A stretch of 64,000 bases of DNA, taken from contig JBAZYC010000001.1 of NCBI GenBank assembly GCA_041659525.1, positions 248,001 through 312,000 of the forward strand, written 5' to 3'. The first letter of the stretch is position 1; each line of letters opens with the position of its first letter. This DNA is from JAAZKV01 sp041659525. GTDB taxonomy: Archaea > Iainarchaeota > Iainarchaeia > Iainarchaeales > JAAZKV01. A model generated the notes under the pieces. The model did no database searches. It worked only from the letters and a program-made list of their open reading frames with translations, and was not told the DNA's origin. The translations under genes and the position numbers were made by a program. Below, piece by piece: positions 1-9,153 of the stretch.

Positions 1-810
1 TTTCTTTACTCCTGCTCTTTCGAAGGCTGTTTCAAGTATTTTCTTTACTCCGCTATAACTTAGTGCTTGTACATTTCCAAGTTCAAGCGGTCTTCCTTTT
101 CCTTTGCTTGGGCGATTCATTAATTTGATCCAAAGTGGTGCGTCAGGATTGTCTTTCAAAGGATGCATATTCAACCAAGTAGAAAGATAATTTGTTGAAG
201 AGACTAACGGAATTCTTCTTTGGCCAGTTTTCCCATTTACTTGAATTGAAGTTATTTGTTCCCCAAAATGAATGTCCTTTATTCGAAGCGGCAGTATTTC
301 TCCAATTCTTCCACCAGATTCAAACAACATGAAAATTAAGCATTTGTCTCTTGGGCTTTGAGCATAACTAACAACTTTCAATAGTTCTTCTTCAGTGATT
401 AAATCTTCAGGAAGTTGAGTATCATTTGGACTTTTTATTTTCAGCCACTTAATACAGTCAGGATAATATTCATCATTTCCTAATAACCACTTGTAAAATC
501 TTTTCAAGACAGTTTTGTAATCAGCTTTTGTCCATGCAGCGTAGTCTTTGTTATTTTCTATTTTCGCAATCATCTTTTCGCAATCATTTTTTGTTGCTTC
601 TCTAAATGGTTTATTATTTCCTTGTGAAATAAAACGAAGCACGATAACATTTTTTATTAATCTTATTTTTTTGATTCCTAAAGCTTGCATTGATGCAATG
701 AAATTTTCAATGTCTTTCTTATCAGTAGAGGAAATTTTGCTTTCGTGTAGAGTTTTGAGTGCTGAATCAAGTCGTGCGTCACAGTAGTAAATGTCTTTGT
801 GTTCAGCCAT
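1..810 (-). CDS. Tyrosine recombinase/integrase, partial (3' end beyond window)
   Basis: Minus-strand reading frame open from an ATG at 810 to the window edge, giving 270 residues. It encodes a site-specific DNA strand-transfer enzyme. Residues 1-130 look like an N-terminal SAM-like core-binding domain. The catalytic domain follows, with the first catalytic Arg in SGGRIGE (R168) and the usual Lys in a beta-hairpin, NGKTGQRRIPL (K194). The HxxR, His and Tyr boxes would lie beyond base 1. The gene begins 58 bases past the 3' end of a tRNA-Tyr on the same strand, a common place for an integrase of a tRNA-targeting element; the element would then lie to the left. It could instead be a resident XerA-like resolvase. 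The family call is firm; the role is inferred. Confidence 0.88.
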   Translation of the reverse strand, partial: MAEHKDIYYCDARLDSALKTLHESKISSTDKKDIENFIASMQALGIKKIRLIKNVIVLRFISQGNNKPFREATKNDCEKMIAKIENNKDYAAWTKADYKTVLKRFYKWLLGNDEYYPDCIKWLKIKSPNDTQLPEDLITEEELLKVVSYAQSPRDKCLIFMLFESGGRIGEILPLRIKDIHFGEQITSIQVNGKTGQRRIPLVSSTNYLSTWLNMHPLKDNPDAPLWIKLMNRPSKGKGRPLELGNVQALSYSGVKKILETAFERAGVKK

Positions 811-867
811 AATTACTGCATGCGCAATTCAATTTATAAATAAAACGGAACTGCACTCCAGTACTAA

Positions 868-982
868 TCCCCCCTCCCAGAATTGCACCGGGGATATCTC
901 GGTTACCGCACCAGAAAGATTATTTCTTTCATGGGATTATAGATACTACAGCCGAGCGTTCTAGCTACTAAACTAAGGGGGG
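868..982 (-). tRNA. tRNA-Tyr (GUA) with 42-nt intron
   Basis: The acceptor strands CCCCCCT and AGGGGGG pair perfectly, giving the C1-G72 pair and A73 expected of archaeal tRNA-Tyr. The D-stem is GTTT/GAAC. The anticodon stem is CTCGG/CCGAG, with loop C-T-GTA-G then A after removing 42 bases located between positions 37 and 38, the canonical archaeal intron site. The T-stem is CCCGG/CTGGG. The mature length is 73. Oddly, the T-loop is TGCAATT (G at position 55) and the D-loop AGTAGCTA lacks the GG pair, so the elbow is non-canonical. The CCA is not encoded. An A/T-rich possible TATA element lies near 1031-1040. Confidence 0.9.
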
Positions 983-1116
983 ATAAGGAGCTTTGCTTTC
1001 TTGTCCTTAATTGAAATAGTGGCAGAGGAGTTTTTTAAAGGTTTTGAGTGGGTTTTTGAAGTAAAGTTTTTGGTTTTAGTTAAGTTGTTTTTTAAAAAAA
1101 ATAGAGTTTAAGAGAG

Positions 1117-2043
1117 TTATTTTTTCTTTTTCTTAGAATTAATTTTTTTCTTAGCTTTACCTGTAAAGCGATTAGCTTTAACTTCTTCTCTTTTTTTAAC
1201 AAATTTTGATATTACTATTGGCCAAATTAGGGTGATGAATATTCCTGCTGAAAAGAAAGTTATTTGAGCTATTATCCCAGTAAATACAAAGTAAGCTAGT
1301 GCTCCCATTACCCCAAATATTGCCGTTCCAAAGAATAGTATCACTATTTTTTGATTTGTTGTTTTTGCTCGCACCATTACTTCAGCGAGTTTTGTGTGTC
1401 TGTATATTGCGTATCCTAAAAAGTATCCAAGTAGAGCATATGCTCCGTAGTATTCAGAGGGAACAAATAAGTTGAATACTATTAGTGCTACAAAAAATAT
1501 TACTATTATGAATTCTTCTCTTATTTTTGAAATATGGAACTCTGTTTTGTTTATTTTTGCTTCAAATTTATAAACAACTAAAGCAATTATTGATCCTAAA
1601 AATAATCCAGCTATTACATCACTCAAATAATGTACCCCTAAGTACATTCTTGAGATTGCTGTTAGTAGTGCTAGTACTAATATTAAGTATTTGAAATTCT
1701 TTTTTATTTCTCTTGAAAGAAAAGCATAAACAGCAGCTATTCCTGCGATTGTTGAGTGTCCTGATGGAAAAGAAGATCCTACTACATTATCAAGAATCTT
1801 TATTCCTTCTGGTCTTGGTCTTGCAATAATGCTTTTGAATAACCCTGAAAAAAATGATCCTATTAGTAAGAGTGACATTACGGTGAAACTCTTTTTTTCT
1901 TTTCCCAACCAAAATAACCATGCCCCAAGAACGAACCAAGGAATTGGACTACCAAAATAAGTAATTATTTTGAAAAATAAATCTAAAAGATGGGTTGAGA
2001 AGGATTGTATGAATTGATTTATCATTATTTCTTCGAAAACCAA
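1117..2043 (-). CDS. PAP2-family membrane phosphatase with C-terminal membrane extension
   Basis: Membrane phosphatase of the type-2 phosphatidic acid phosphatase superfamily, which dephosphorylates lipid phosphates such as undecaprenyl or polyprenyl diphosphate and phosphatidate. All three signature motifs are visible: KSIIARPRP, FPSGH and SRMYLGVHYLSD, between about residues 65 and 145, embedded in hydrophobic helices. After the PAP2 core come about five more predicted membrane segments and a Lys-rich tail, making the protein longer than a minimal PAP2 enzyme. A GGTGA sits 5 bases before a TTG at 2043; an upstream TTG at 2055 and an ATG at 2025 are alternatives. The substrate cannot be read from sequence; polyprenyl carrier recycling or lipid synthesis is an inference. 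Confidence 0.85.
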   Translation of the reverse strand: MVFEEIMINQFIQSFSTHLLDLFFKIITYFGSPIPWFVLGAWLFWLGKEKKSFTVMSLLLIGSFFSGLFKSIIARPRPEGIKILDNVVGSSFPSGHSTIAGIAAVYAFLSREIKKNFKYLILVLALLTAISRMYLGVHYLSDVIAGLFLGSIIALVVYKFEAKINKTEFHISKIREEFIIVIFFVALIVFNLFVPSEYYGAYALLGYFLGYAIYRHTKLAEVMVRAKTTNQKIVILFFGTAIFGVMGALAYFVFTGIIAQITFFSAGIFITLIWPIVISKFVKKREEVKANRFTGKAKKKINSKKKKK

Positions 2044-2102
2044 AATCTTCACCAACCATTTTCAAAATATGTCCATGAATTTGAGTTTTTTATTTTCTCA
2101 AA

Positions 2103-2190
2103 TTCTTTAGACTCTTTAGAGTCTTTAGACTCCTTAGAGTCTTTAGACTTTTATTTATAAAAAAATTTATTCTTTAGACTCTTTAGAGTC
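2103..2190 (-). repeat. Palindromic tandem repeat at and past the end of the 2167-2634 gene
   Basis: The last coding bases of the upstream gene contain GACTCTAAAGAGTC. A 21-base stretch at 2170-2190 recurs exactly at 2103-2123, past the stop codon, within a run of GACTC-TTTA-GAGTC and GACTC-CTTA-GAGTC palindromes ending near 2150. Each unit can form a 5-bp stem with a 4-base loop. The two copies are 67 bases apart, so not in frame. Confidence 0.8.
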
Positions 2191-2634
2191 CTTAGCATCT
2201 TTTGGAACTTTTTTCTTTAGTCTTCCCATACCAGGTATTTCTATTTGAGAATAATCAACCATGAGTCCGCATGCTTTGAGACATTTTCTTGTAGCGTATG
2301 TTCTCAAAAAGTCAGCTACTTCTTTTTGCTGATTTTTTTGCAAGGTAGGTATTTGAGAAATTTCATTTATCACTTTTGAAATAGTTCTTGAATTAATTTC
2401 TTCTAAAGCTTTTACTGCATCCCCTTTAGCAAGTCCAAGTGTTTGGATTGCTGCGTCAAGTTTTGGTAAATCAACTTTTTTGCTTAAGTTAGATTCAACT
2501 TTAGCATCAACACTATTAGTAAGGCTTGCAAGAAATTCCATTACAGTTAATGGATCAGTTTTTTCTGTTACTGTTTGTTTCTTTACTGCTTTCCAACCAT
2601 CATAATTAGCTACAAATTGAATACTTCCTTCCAT
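2167..2634 (-). CDS. Hypothetical protein, helical, charged C-terminal tail
   Basis: 155-residue protein I do not recognise. It begins at an ATG preceded by AAGGTG. The body (residues 1-135) is probably mostly helical, with a CLKAC pair near residue 118-122 and a GMGRLKKK segment, followed by a low-complexity Lys/Asp/Ser/Glu tail. There is no signal peptide or membrane segment, so it is probably cytoplasmic. The tail is encoded by short palindromic repeats that continue beyond the stop, so the C-terminus may have been created or altered by repeat expansion. It is divergent from the neighbouring TYW1 gene. A short inverted repeat (ACCC...GGGT) lies upstream, near 2667-2680. Confidence 0.7.
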   Translation of the reverse strand: MEGSIQFVANYDGWKAVKKQTVTEKTDPLTVMEFLASLTNSVDAKVESNLSKKVDLPKLDAAIQTLGLAKGDAVKALEEINSRTISKVINEISQIPTLQKNQQKEVADFLRTYATRKCLKACGLMVDYSQIEIPGMGRLKKKVPKDAKDSKESKE

Positions 2635-2756
2635 CTCAACACACCTTTCCTTTAATTTTTTAATTGACCCCTATTAGGGTAATCCTTCACTTATCTTGTA
2701 TTCATTTTGTTTAAAAGGATTCTCTATCAAGAAAGTTTTTATAGGGTTGAATTAAT

Positions 2757-3728
2757 TTGGATAAAAATAATCTAAAAAAAGATTTTTCTCACAAAAAGTA
2801 TGGTTTCTTTGAAGACGCCTCTGTTCAAGTTTGCGAGTGGAACAAAAAAGCTCTTCGTTCAGAAGGAAAGAATCATTGTTATAAGCAGGATTTTTATGGA
2901 GCTGATACGCTTTCCTGCCACCAAATTGCTCCCACTACTTTTTGGTGTAATAATTCTTGCATTTTTTGTTGGAGACCAAAAGAATACATGGGTAGTACTC
3001 CTGACAACACTTCAGATCCCAAAAAAATGATTGAAGGATTAATTGAGGAAAGAAAAAAATTGATTAGTGGTTTTGGAGGACATGATAAGGTTAGTAAGAG
3101 TACTTTTGATAGTGCTTTGCAAACAAAGCACTGGGCGATTTCTCTTTCAGGAGAACCAACTTTATACAAAAAACTTCCCGAGCTTGTAAAATTATTAAAA
3201 GAAAGAAAAGGAACTGAAACTGTTTTTATAGTTAGTAATGGAGAGAATCCTAAGATGATTCAAAAAATGTGGAAAGAAAATTCACTCCCCACTCAATTAT
3301 ACATTTCAATGGTTGCTCCTAATGAAAAATTGTTTAAGAGTATTACTTGTAATAAAGAGAAAGATGGTTGGAAAAAATATTTGCGTACCCTTGCAATGCT
3401 GGCTCTTCTTCCTTGCCGAACGGTTATTCGACTTACTTTGATTAAAGAATTAAATGAGTCTATAGAAACTATTGAAGAATTTGCAAAAATTTTAGAAGTA
3501 GTTAAACCAGATTTTGTTGAAATAAAATCTTACATGTGGTTAGGTTATTCAAGAGAGAGACTAAGAGAAGAAAATACCCCTTCTTATGAATATACAAAAG
3601 ATTGGACAAATAAACTCCTTGCCTTAATGCCTTCTTTTAAATTTGAATCAGAGAAAGTTAATTCAAGAATAATTCTTTTGAAAAGAAAATCTTCAAAGTT
3701 CCCTACTAAGATAATTGATAGAGATTAG
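2757..3728 (+). CDS. taw1: 4-demethylwyosine synthase (TYW1/Taw1), radical SAM
   Basis: Radical SAM enzyme that condenses N1-methylguanosine-37 of tRNA-Phe with pyruvate to form the tricyclic 4-demethylwyosine base. The family hallmark is at residues 61-73, TFWCNNSCIFCWRP, with the CxxxCxxC cluster ligands C64, C68 and C71. Two upstream cysteines (C26, C41) fit the second cluster of archaeal TYW1. SLSGEPTLY and FIVSNGENP are the SAM-binding strand motifs. The length (323) is normal for the archaeal enzyme without the flavodoxin domain. No in-frame ATG precedes the essential cysteines, so the TTG at 2757 is the likely start. The stop lies in a weak inverted repeat, ATTAG...CTAAT. Confidence 0.95.
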   Translation: MDKNNLKKDFSHKKYGFFEDASVQVCEWNKKALRSEGKNHCYKQDFYGADTLSCHQIAPTTFWCNNSCIFCWRPKEYMGSTPDNTSDPKKMIEGLIEERKKLISGFGGHDKVSKSTFDSALQTKHWAISLSGEPTLYKKLPELVKLLKERKGTETVFIVSNGENPKMIQKMWKENSLPTQLYISMVAPNEKLFKSITCNKEKDGWKKYLRTLAMLALLPCRTVIRLTLIKELNESIETIEEFAKILEVVKPDFVEIKSYMWLGYSRERLREENTPSYEYTKDWTNKLLALMPSFKFESEKVNSRIILLKRKSSKFPTKIIDRD

Positions 3729-3768
3729 GCAAGTTCGCTAATTCAAAACTTATTAGGTTAAAATTAAT

Positions 3769-6700
3769 TTACTTTACACAGCTTACACTTGAATCATTTA
3801 TTTTTGTTGAAAGCTTTTTCCCCTCATTTCCAGCTTTAGCATAAATTGTATCTTCTGGCCACCAAATTAGTTCTCTGTTTCCTAGACTTGAAACGCAAAT
3901 ACTTTTTGCTTCTACCCCTTTGAATGCATTATACAAAGAATTAGGAGTGGATGAATTCGATTTGTCATTTGAAACCATTGTATTTATTCCTCCAAGCGGA
4001 AGTGGGTTACTCATTCCTTCTAAATCATTTGTGCTAAATATTTGTCCGTTCTCTGGTTTTACTATACTATAATTTTCACTAACAGGAGAATAAGCTACAG
4101 TTTTTAGATAACTTTTTCCACTTACTTGCGCAGTACTAAGTCCTACCCCATATAATTTTCCAATTCCATAATCAGGAGTTTTTTTGAAGAAAGTAGATAA
4201 AGGACTATCTACAAAGTCTGAGCATTCCCCAACAGAAGATAGTAAGAACATGTTACTCAAATTCGAGCTGAATGGGTTATTATCTTTGTTAATCATGTAA
4301 ACAAAATCAGTTTCTTTTCCCTCTATTCCATTTAATTCAAACAATAAAGGAGTGGCTGTTGTTGGAGAAAAGATTATTTTTGAATTATTATCATTGTAAT
4401 TTTTTGTATTATAATTGTAAGTGTAATCAAATATTTTTCCCCTCATTGATGGGAGTGCATTTAGGAGTGCAAAATTATTTACTTTAGTAAACCCTACTCT
4501 TGAAAGTGAATCTTTTTGATTTGATTCTAAAATTGCTCCCGCCGCATTTGATACTACAAATTCGTCTCCTGAATTCATTATTGATGAACCATATTTTTCG
4601 CGGCTTCCAGCATATTTTGTTCCAACTGAACCATCAATTGGAGTATAGAACCAAGGACTATACCCATTATTTACCGGATCTAATAAATAGAGATCAACAA
4701 TTATTTTAGCATTAGGTATTCCGCTTTCAAATAATTTTGTATCATCAGCAAAATCAATTACTAATTTTACTCTGTATTTTCCAGCATCAGGGAGAGTCCA
4801 TTTTAGATTTGGATTCAAAAAATTTGCTTGTGAACTATAATAGAAATAATCTTTTTCTTCCAGGTATTTCTTCGATCCGCTTACAGGATCAACAAATGAA
4901 GGCCCTGCTTTTAGAATTGCTCCAGTATAATCATTTACAAAATCATATTGGAAAGCGGTTCCATACCCATCTCTCATTAAGTTAACATTGAAATCTATTA
5001 TATCAGTCATTTCTTTTGCATTATTTATTTTTTCTACATCACTAAACCAATAATCCCATTCAGTTGGAGCAGCATCTTCAAAGAAATAATAAATTGCTGG
5101 CTTACCATCATATTCTCTTGTAGTCATTGGCAAGTAACAAATTTCTTCACTATCATTTCCACCAGTATACTCAGTTCCAGTATCAGGATTAATTAGATTT
5201 ATTCTTACTTTTGTTAAAACTTTTTTTGCAGGATTCTCCGGGCAATAAGGTGAAACAGTTTGTAAGAAATTTGTTAGTGCCCCAATTTTTTTGCTAATTA
5301 AAATACTCATTTGGGTTGCATCAAGGTAAGGTTCTTCACTACTTCCGCTTCCAACTGCTGCGCTTGTTAGTGAACGGTATGAAGTTGATGCGCTTGAGAG
5401 TGATCCAATTCCTTTTACACTATTCCAATCCCATGAAAGAATTGTTTTTGGTAAAGCACTAGTTCCTGTTGTTCCTCTTAGTAATCCGTTTACACAATCA
5501 TTTCCTACGAAAGCAACGTAATTATTTCCTTTCCTTGGTTCTGCATTAAATTTGAAGTGGTACTTTATAGTAGTTGGTTCTACGGCAAAGTCAGGTACAT
5601 TAAATGGACCAAAAGTTGAATTAGTTATTGTGGGGTTTGAATGAGTGTGTTTCATTACATTAAATTCTACTAATCCGTAACCATTTTGTCTAATTCCATT
5701 TGAAGCAAACACTGCTCCTACTTCTTGGGATTCGTAAACTCCAAATACTTGTGCATCAGAGAAATCCCAAACCGCTTTTACTCCATTATTTGAAATAGTA
5801 ATTTCTTTTCCATCGTGAACCAAATTAATAATATAATCAGGCATAGTCATAGTAACTATATTTGCACAATCTTCTTTCAAAAGTGAATCATTTTGTGAAG
5901 TAGTTGTTTCTTCATCAGCGAAAAAAATCTTTTTAGTTGTTTCGATTTGAGGAGCACTAGTTGCTGATCCGCTATTTGAAGTATCAATATCACTACTATC
6001 TCTTAGTGGAGAGGAACTTGTCGAGTAAGAAGTATTTTTTGTAGTGTAAACTCCTCCTTCATAAGCCCCATTAACAAATCCAGTACTAACCGCTGAACCA
6101 ATTATTCCAATCATTCTTTTTTTGTTATACTCTCCATCAAGCGGAACAAATGAATCACTTACTTCAAACGTAGAAGCTTCACTTGAATTCTCTTCTTGTT
6201 TAGATAAATTTCCAGCAGCAGTTATAGCAGGAGTAATACTTGCATTAGCTAAAGTTATTTCATCTTGCAAAGCATAAATCGCATCAATCGCAGAAGTTAT
6301 TTTAGTAGTAGCGTCAGAAAGTTGAGGAACATAATCAGTAGTCATTTGCTGATAGGTTCTGAAAAGACTATAAAGTTGATTTACCTGTCCAATTAAAGAA
6401 ATTATATTAGCATATTGGAGAGTTGCTTCAGATTGCGCAGTTGTAACCGCGGTTTGCGCAGTAACTAATGTACCAACAGCAGCACAACAAGTAGGATCTC
6501 CAGCTTCAGGAGTCAAGTCACATGAAGCTTGTGCCAAAGGCATTGCTGTAACAATAGCTCCACTTGTGGCTTTAAGTCCTGCTTGAATTGATCCAACTGT
6601 ACCCGCTTCTGGAGCAAGCATTCCTATTAAACTCACAATGGAACTTAAAGCTGATATAATAAGATCTGTTTTTGCATTATCATTATCAGTTAATGCAACT

Positions 6701-9021
6701 GTAATATCATCACTTGAAGTTAGCAATGGATCAAGTGCTTCTGTTAGAATTGGTTGCATTGATGAAAGTTCGGCTTTTGCACTCATTAAATATTCTTTTG
6801 CTTGCTCATCATCACTCGAAGCAGAAGTTAAAGAATTTACTGAAGCAGATGCAAGCATTAATTGCATGTAATCATTTGCTTTGATTGCTTTTGCTTCTAA
6901 TTTAGAAAGTTTATCAAGAGAAGTTTTTGTATTACTAAGTGCACTTTCAGCATTAATTGTTTCCTGATCTTTTGATAATGCTACCAACGAATTATAAGTA
7001 GAATAAAGAGTACCCATTGTAGACAAAATCAGACCTGCCGTTTTGTAATGCAATACCCCTGCTGATGTCGCATCAGTCATACCTGCAGTCATCGTAGCTT
7101 TTTGCTCAGATATCACAGCACAAGGTAACACTGCTTTTTCAGCAGTAGAAGCTGCTGTTAAACTAGTTGACAATACAGTTGCTGTGGATACAAGGCTAGT
7201 AATTGAACTAAAAATGCTGACTATTGAAGATGCCATATCCGCAGCGCCAAAGCTATTCGCATTTCCAATCGCATCTTGTAAAGCTTTTGTCGAGTCATTT
7301 GATTTTTCTGCTGCATCTATTACTGCTTTTGTTTTTGCTAGTACTCCTTTTGAATCAGTATAAGCTTGTTTGATTTGAGAATTTTTTTGTGAAGAGTATT
7401 GTTGGGCTGCCATTGAAATGCTGTCAGTTGCACCCAAAGTGTTTATCATTGCTGCTTGATATTTTCCTGTTCCTGAGTAGTAATCATAATTTGTTGCAAG
7501 TTCGTTCCACCAAGTTTTTCCGAGTCCAACATAAGAAGTCATTGCTGCTCCAATTGAAGTGTCCCCTTTTATTCCTAGTGAGCTTTTGTAAAGAGAACAA
7601 ACACTCGCTTCAACTGGAATATCTTCTGTCAAAGTATTATTTTTGATTCTAATTGAATCGCGTGTTCCTCCTAAGAGAGAGATAACAAATTTGTTAGGAA
7701 CAATATTTTCTGCCTGTGTTGGTTGAACAATTAATACTTTTTCATCAATTAGTACTTTTAGCATTCCCGGAATTCTGGCATAAACTGGTATTCCGTATGC
7801 TCCCGAAATTTCTTTTCTTGTAATTGAAACTGATTTAGTAGCATTTCCTTGTGGACTTAAAGAAAAACTCATTCTATCAAGTTCAATTCCTCCTTCTGTA
7901 TTCCCAGAGCATTCGGGATCATTATCGCAAAGAGAAATTTCTACGCTCTTTGAAGAACAAGAAGAAACATCTATGATCATTTGAGTGGATTCTTGATTTG
8001 GTTTTATTTCCATACTGGTTGGAGTTATTTTTACACATTGTTCTAAATTATCTAAAGCTAAATCGAAATTTATTTTTCCCTTGCTTTCCCCTATTCCAAA
8101 GTTTAGTACAAACATGGCTGTTCTTCCAGCATATTCTCTAAACGGAGTAAAAACTATTTTTGTATCATATTCTCCTTGAGCAGGAACTGGAAAAATTGGT
8201 CTTTCTGAACTAAAGAGTACCCCTCCATATTTGTTATTCCCTAGAGTTACTTCCACATTCCCCATTTGTTCCCCAGTCCAATTCACAGAGGAAACTAAAT
8301 CATTGTAAGATTCGCAATTAACTTTTATTCTTGTGTTTAATTCAAACGAACCATAGTGAGTAGATTCTTTTATATTTGTTCTCTCAAGAGAGATGCAACC
8401 CGTTTCTACAAATTCTACAAAAGAGTAATCTGAAGGAATTTCTATTATGGTTGTTTCATTAGTGTCTTCATCAGTAATTACAAATTGGAAAGTTAAATCA
8501 GTGCTCCCTCCTTCTGGGAAAATATAAGTTTGAGTATTTTCATCAAAGTATCCTTCAAGCCCAAAGTCATTAAGAGGATTTAGAGTAAAATGAATGTTTC
8601 CATTTTCGTCAAGGTAAGTTCCATCTGAAACAGTTTTCACTACTATTTGCCCATTAGAATTTTTTACCACAAGTTTTATTGTTTGGTTTTGTCTTACAAG
8701 CATATTTGTTTTTATTGAAGAGTTTACTAAATCATTGGGATTTCCTTTTAAGTGTAATATGTTTCCGTCAGTTTCGTAAGAATCAATTAATTCTCCATTT
8801 TTTGAAATACTTACTTTTGAAGAGATTTTTTCCCCATTGGGTCCAAAGAGAGGATTGTTTTTTTGATTGGTTAAACTAAAGAAAAGTGCTAGTACTATTA
8901 TTAATACTAATATAATCGCTCCGATTGTAATCATCTTTCTAAAAGGAAAAATTGGCTCTTCAGCATCTTCTTCTTTTTTGTAAGAATAATAACTTTCTTC
9001 TTCTAACTGTTTTTTAGACAT
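3769..9021 (-). CDS. Giant membrane-anchored extracellular protein (1750 aa)
   Basis: An acidic cytoplasmic N-terminus is followed by a single membrane helix (about residues 30-52, MITIGAIILVLIIVLALFF), with the rest predicted outside. Residues 60-480 look like beta-rich Ig-like domains with scattered cysteines. Residues about 490-960 are Ala/Ser/Thr-rich and probably helical. The remainder is beta-rich. The last 400-450 residues share clear patterns with the 2177-aa protein at 11023-17556 (for example PxxxTPxLxxL, LLSS...C.DF, LxWWP, and DSS...SC at the end). A role as surface-layer component, adhesin or cell-cell contact protein is inferred only from size, topology and context. It is last of four same-strand genes in this island. 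Confidence 0.85.
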   Translation of the reverse strand: MSKKQLEEESYYSYKKEEDAEEPIFPFRKMITIGAIILVLIIVLALFFSLTNQKNNPLFGPNGEKISSKVSISKNGELIDSYETDGNILHLKGNPNDLVNSSIKTNMLVRQNQTIKLVVKNSNGQIVVKTVSDGTYLDENGNIHFTLNPLNDFGLEGYFDENTQTYIFPEGGSTDLTFQFVITDEDTNETTIIEIPSDYSFVEFVETGCISLERTNIKESTHYGSFELNTRIKVNCESYNDLVSSVNWTGEQMGNVEVTLGNNKYGGVLFSSERPIFPVPAQGEYDTKIVFTPFREYAGRTAMFVLNFGIGESKGKINFDLALDNLEQCVKITPTSMEIKPNQESTQMIIDVSSCSSKSVEISLCDNDPECSGNTEGGIELDRMSFSLSPQGNATKSVSITRKEISGAYGIPVYARIPGMLKVLIDEKVLIVQPTQAENIVPNKFVISLLGGTRDSIRIKNNTLTEDIPVEASVCSLYKSSLGIKGDTSIGAAMTSYVGLGKTWWNELATNYDYYSGTGKYQAAMINTLGATDSISMAAQQYSSQKNSQIKQAYTDSKGVLAKTKAVIDAAEKSNDSTKALQDAIGNANSFGAADMASSIVSIFSSITSLVSTATVLSTSLTAASTAEKAVLPCAVISEQKATMTAGMTDATSAGVLHYKTAGLILSTMGTLYSTYNSLVALSKDQETINAESALSNTKTSLDKLSKLEAKAIKANDYMQLMLASASVNSLTSASSDDEQAKEYLMSAKAELSSMQPILTEALDPLLTSSDDITVALTDNDNAKTDLIISALSSIVSLIGMLAPEAGTVGSIQAGLKATSGAIVTAMPLAQASCDLTPEAGDPTCCAAVGTLVTAQTAVTTAQSEATLQYANIISLIGQVNQLYSLFRTYQQMTTDYVPQLSDATTKITSAIDAIYALQDEITLANASITPAITAAGNLSKQEENSSEASTFEVSDSFVPLDGEYNKKRMIGIIGSAVSTGFVNGAYEGGVYTTKNTSYSTSSSPLRDSSDIDTSNSGSATSAPQIETTKKIFFADEETTTSQNDSLLKEDCANIVTMTMPDYIINLVHDGKEITISNNGVKAVWDFSDAQVFGVYESQEVGAVFASNGIRQNGYGLVEFNVMKHTHSNPTITNSTFGPFNVPDFAVEPTTIKYHFKFNAEPRKGNNYVAFVGNDCVNGLLRGTTGTSALPKTILSWDWNSVKGIGSLSSASTSYRSLTSAAVGSGSSEEPYLDATQMSILISKKIGALTNFLQTVSPYCPENPAKKVLTKVRINLINPDTGTEYTGGNDSEEICYLPMTTREYDGKPAIYYFFEDAAPTEWDYWFSDVEKINNAKEMTDIIDFNVNLMRDGYGTAFQYDFVNDYTGAILKAGPSFVDPVSGSKKYLEEKDYFYYSSQANFLNPNLKWTLPDAGKYRVKLVIDFADDTKLFESGIPNAKIIVDLYLLDPVNNGYSPWFYTPIDGSVGTKYAGSREKYGSSIMNSGDEFVVSNAAGAILESNQKDSLSRVGFTKVNNFALLNALPSMRGKIFDYTYNYNTKNYNDNNSKIIFSPTTATPLLFELNGIEGKETDFVYMINKDNNPFSSNLSNMFLLSSVGECSDFVDSPLSTFFKKTPDYGIGKLYGVGLSTAQVSGKSYLKTVAYSPVSENYSIVKPENGQIFSTNDLEGMSNPLPLGGINTMVSNDKSNSSTPNSLYNAFKGVEAKSICVSSLGNRELIWWPEDTIYAKAGNEGKKLSTKINDSSVSCVK

Positions 9022-9153
9022 TTAATCACTTGTAAAATCAATAGATTAAACGTTTTTTTTATTTAAATACTTTGGGAGTGAAGAAATTAGCAAAAAGAAG
9101 AGAGTTTTCTAAACTAATTTTTTACCTTTATACAGCAAAGGGTTTGCCAAATT

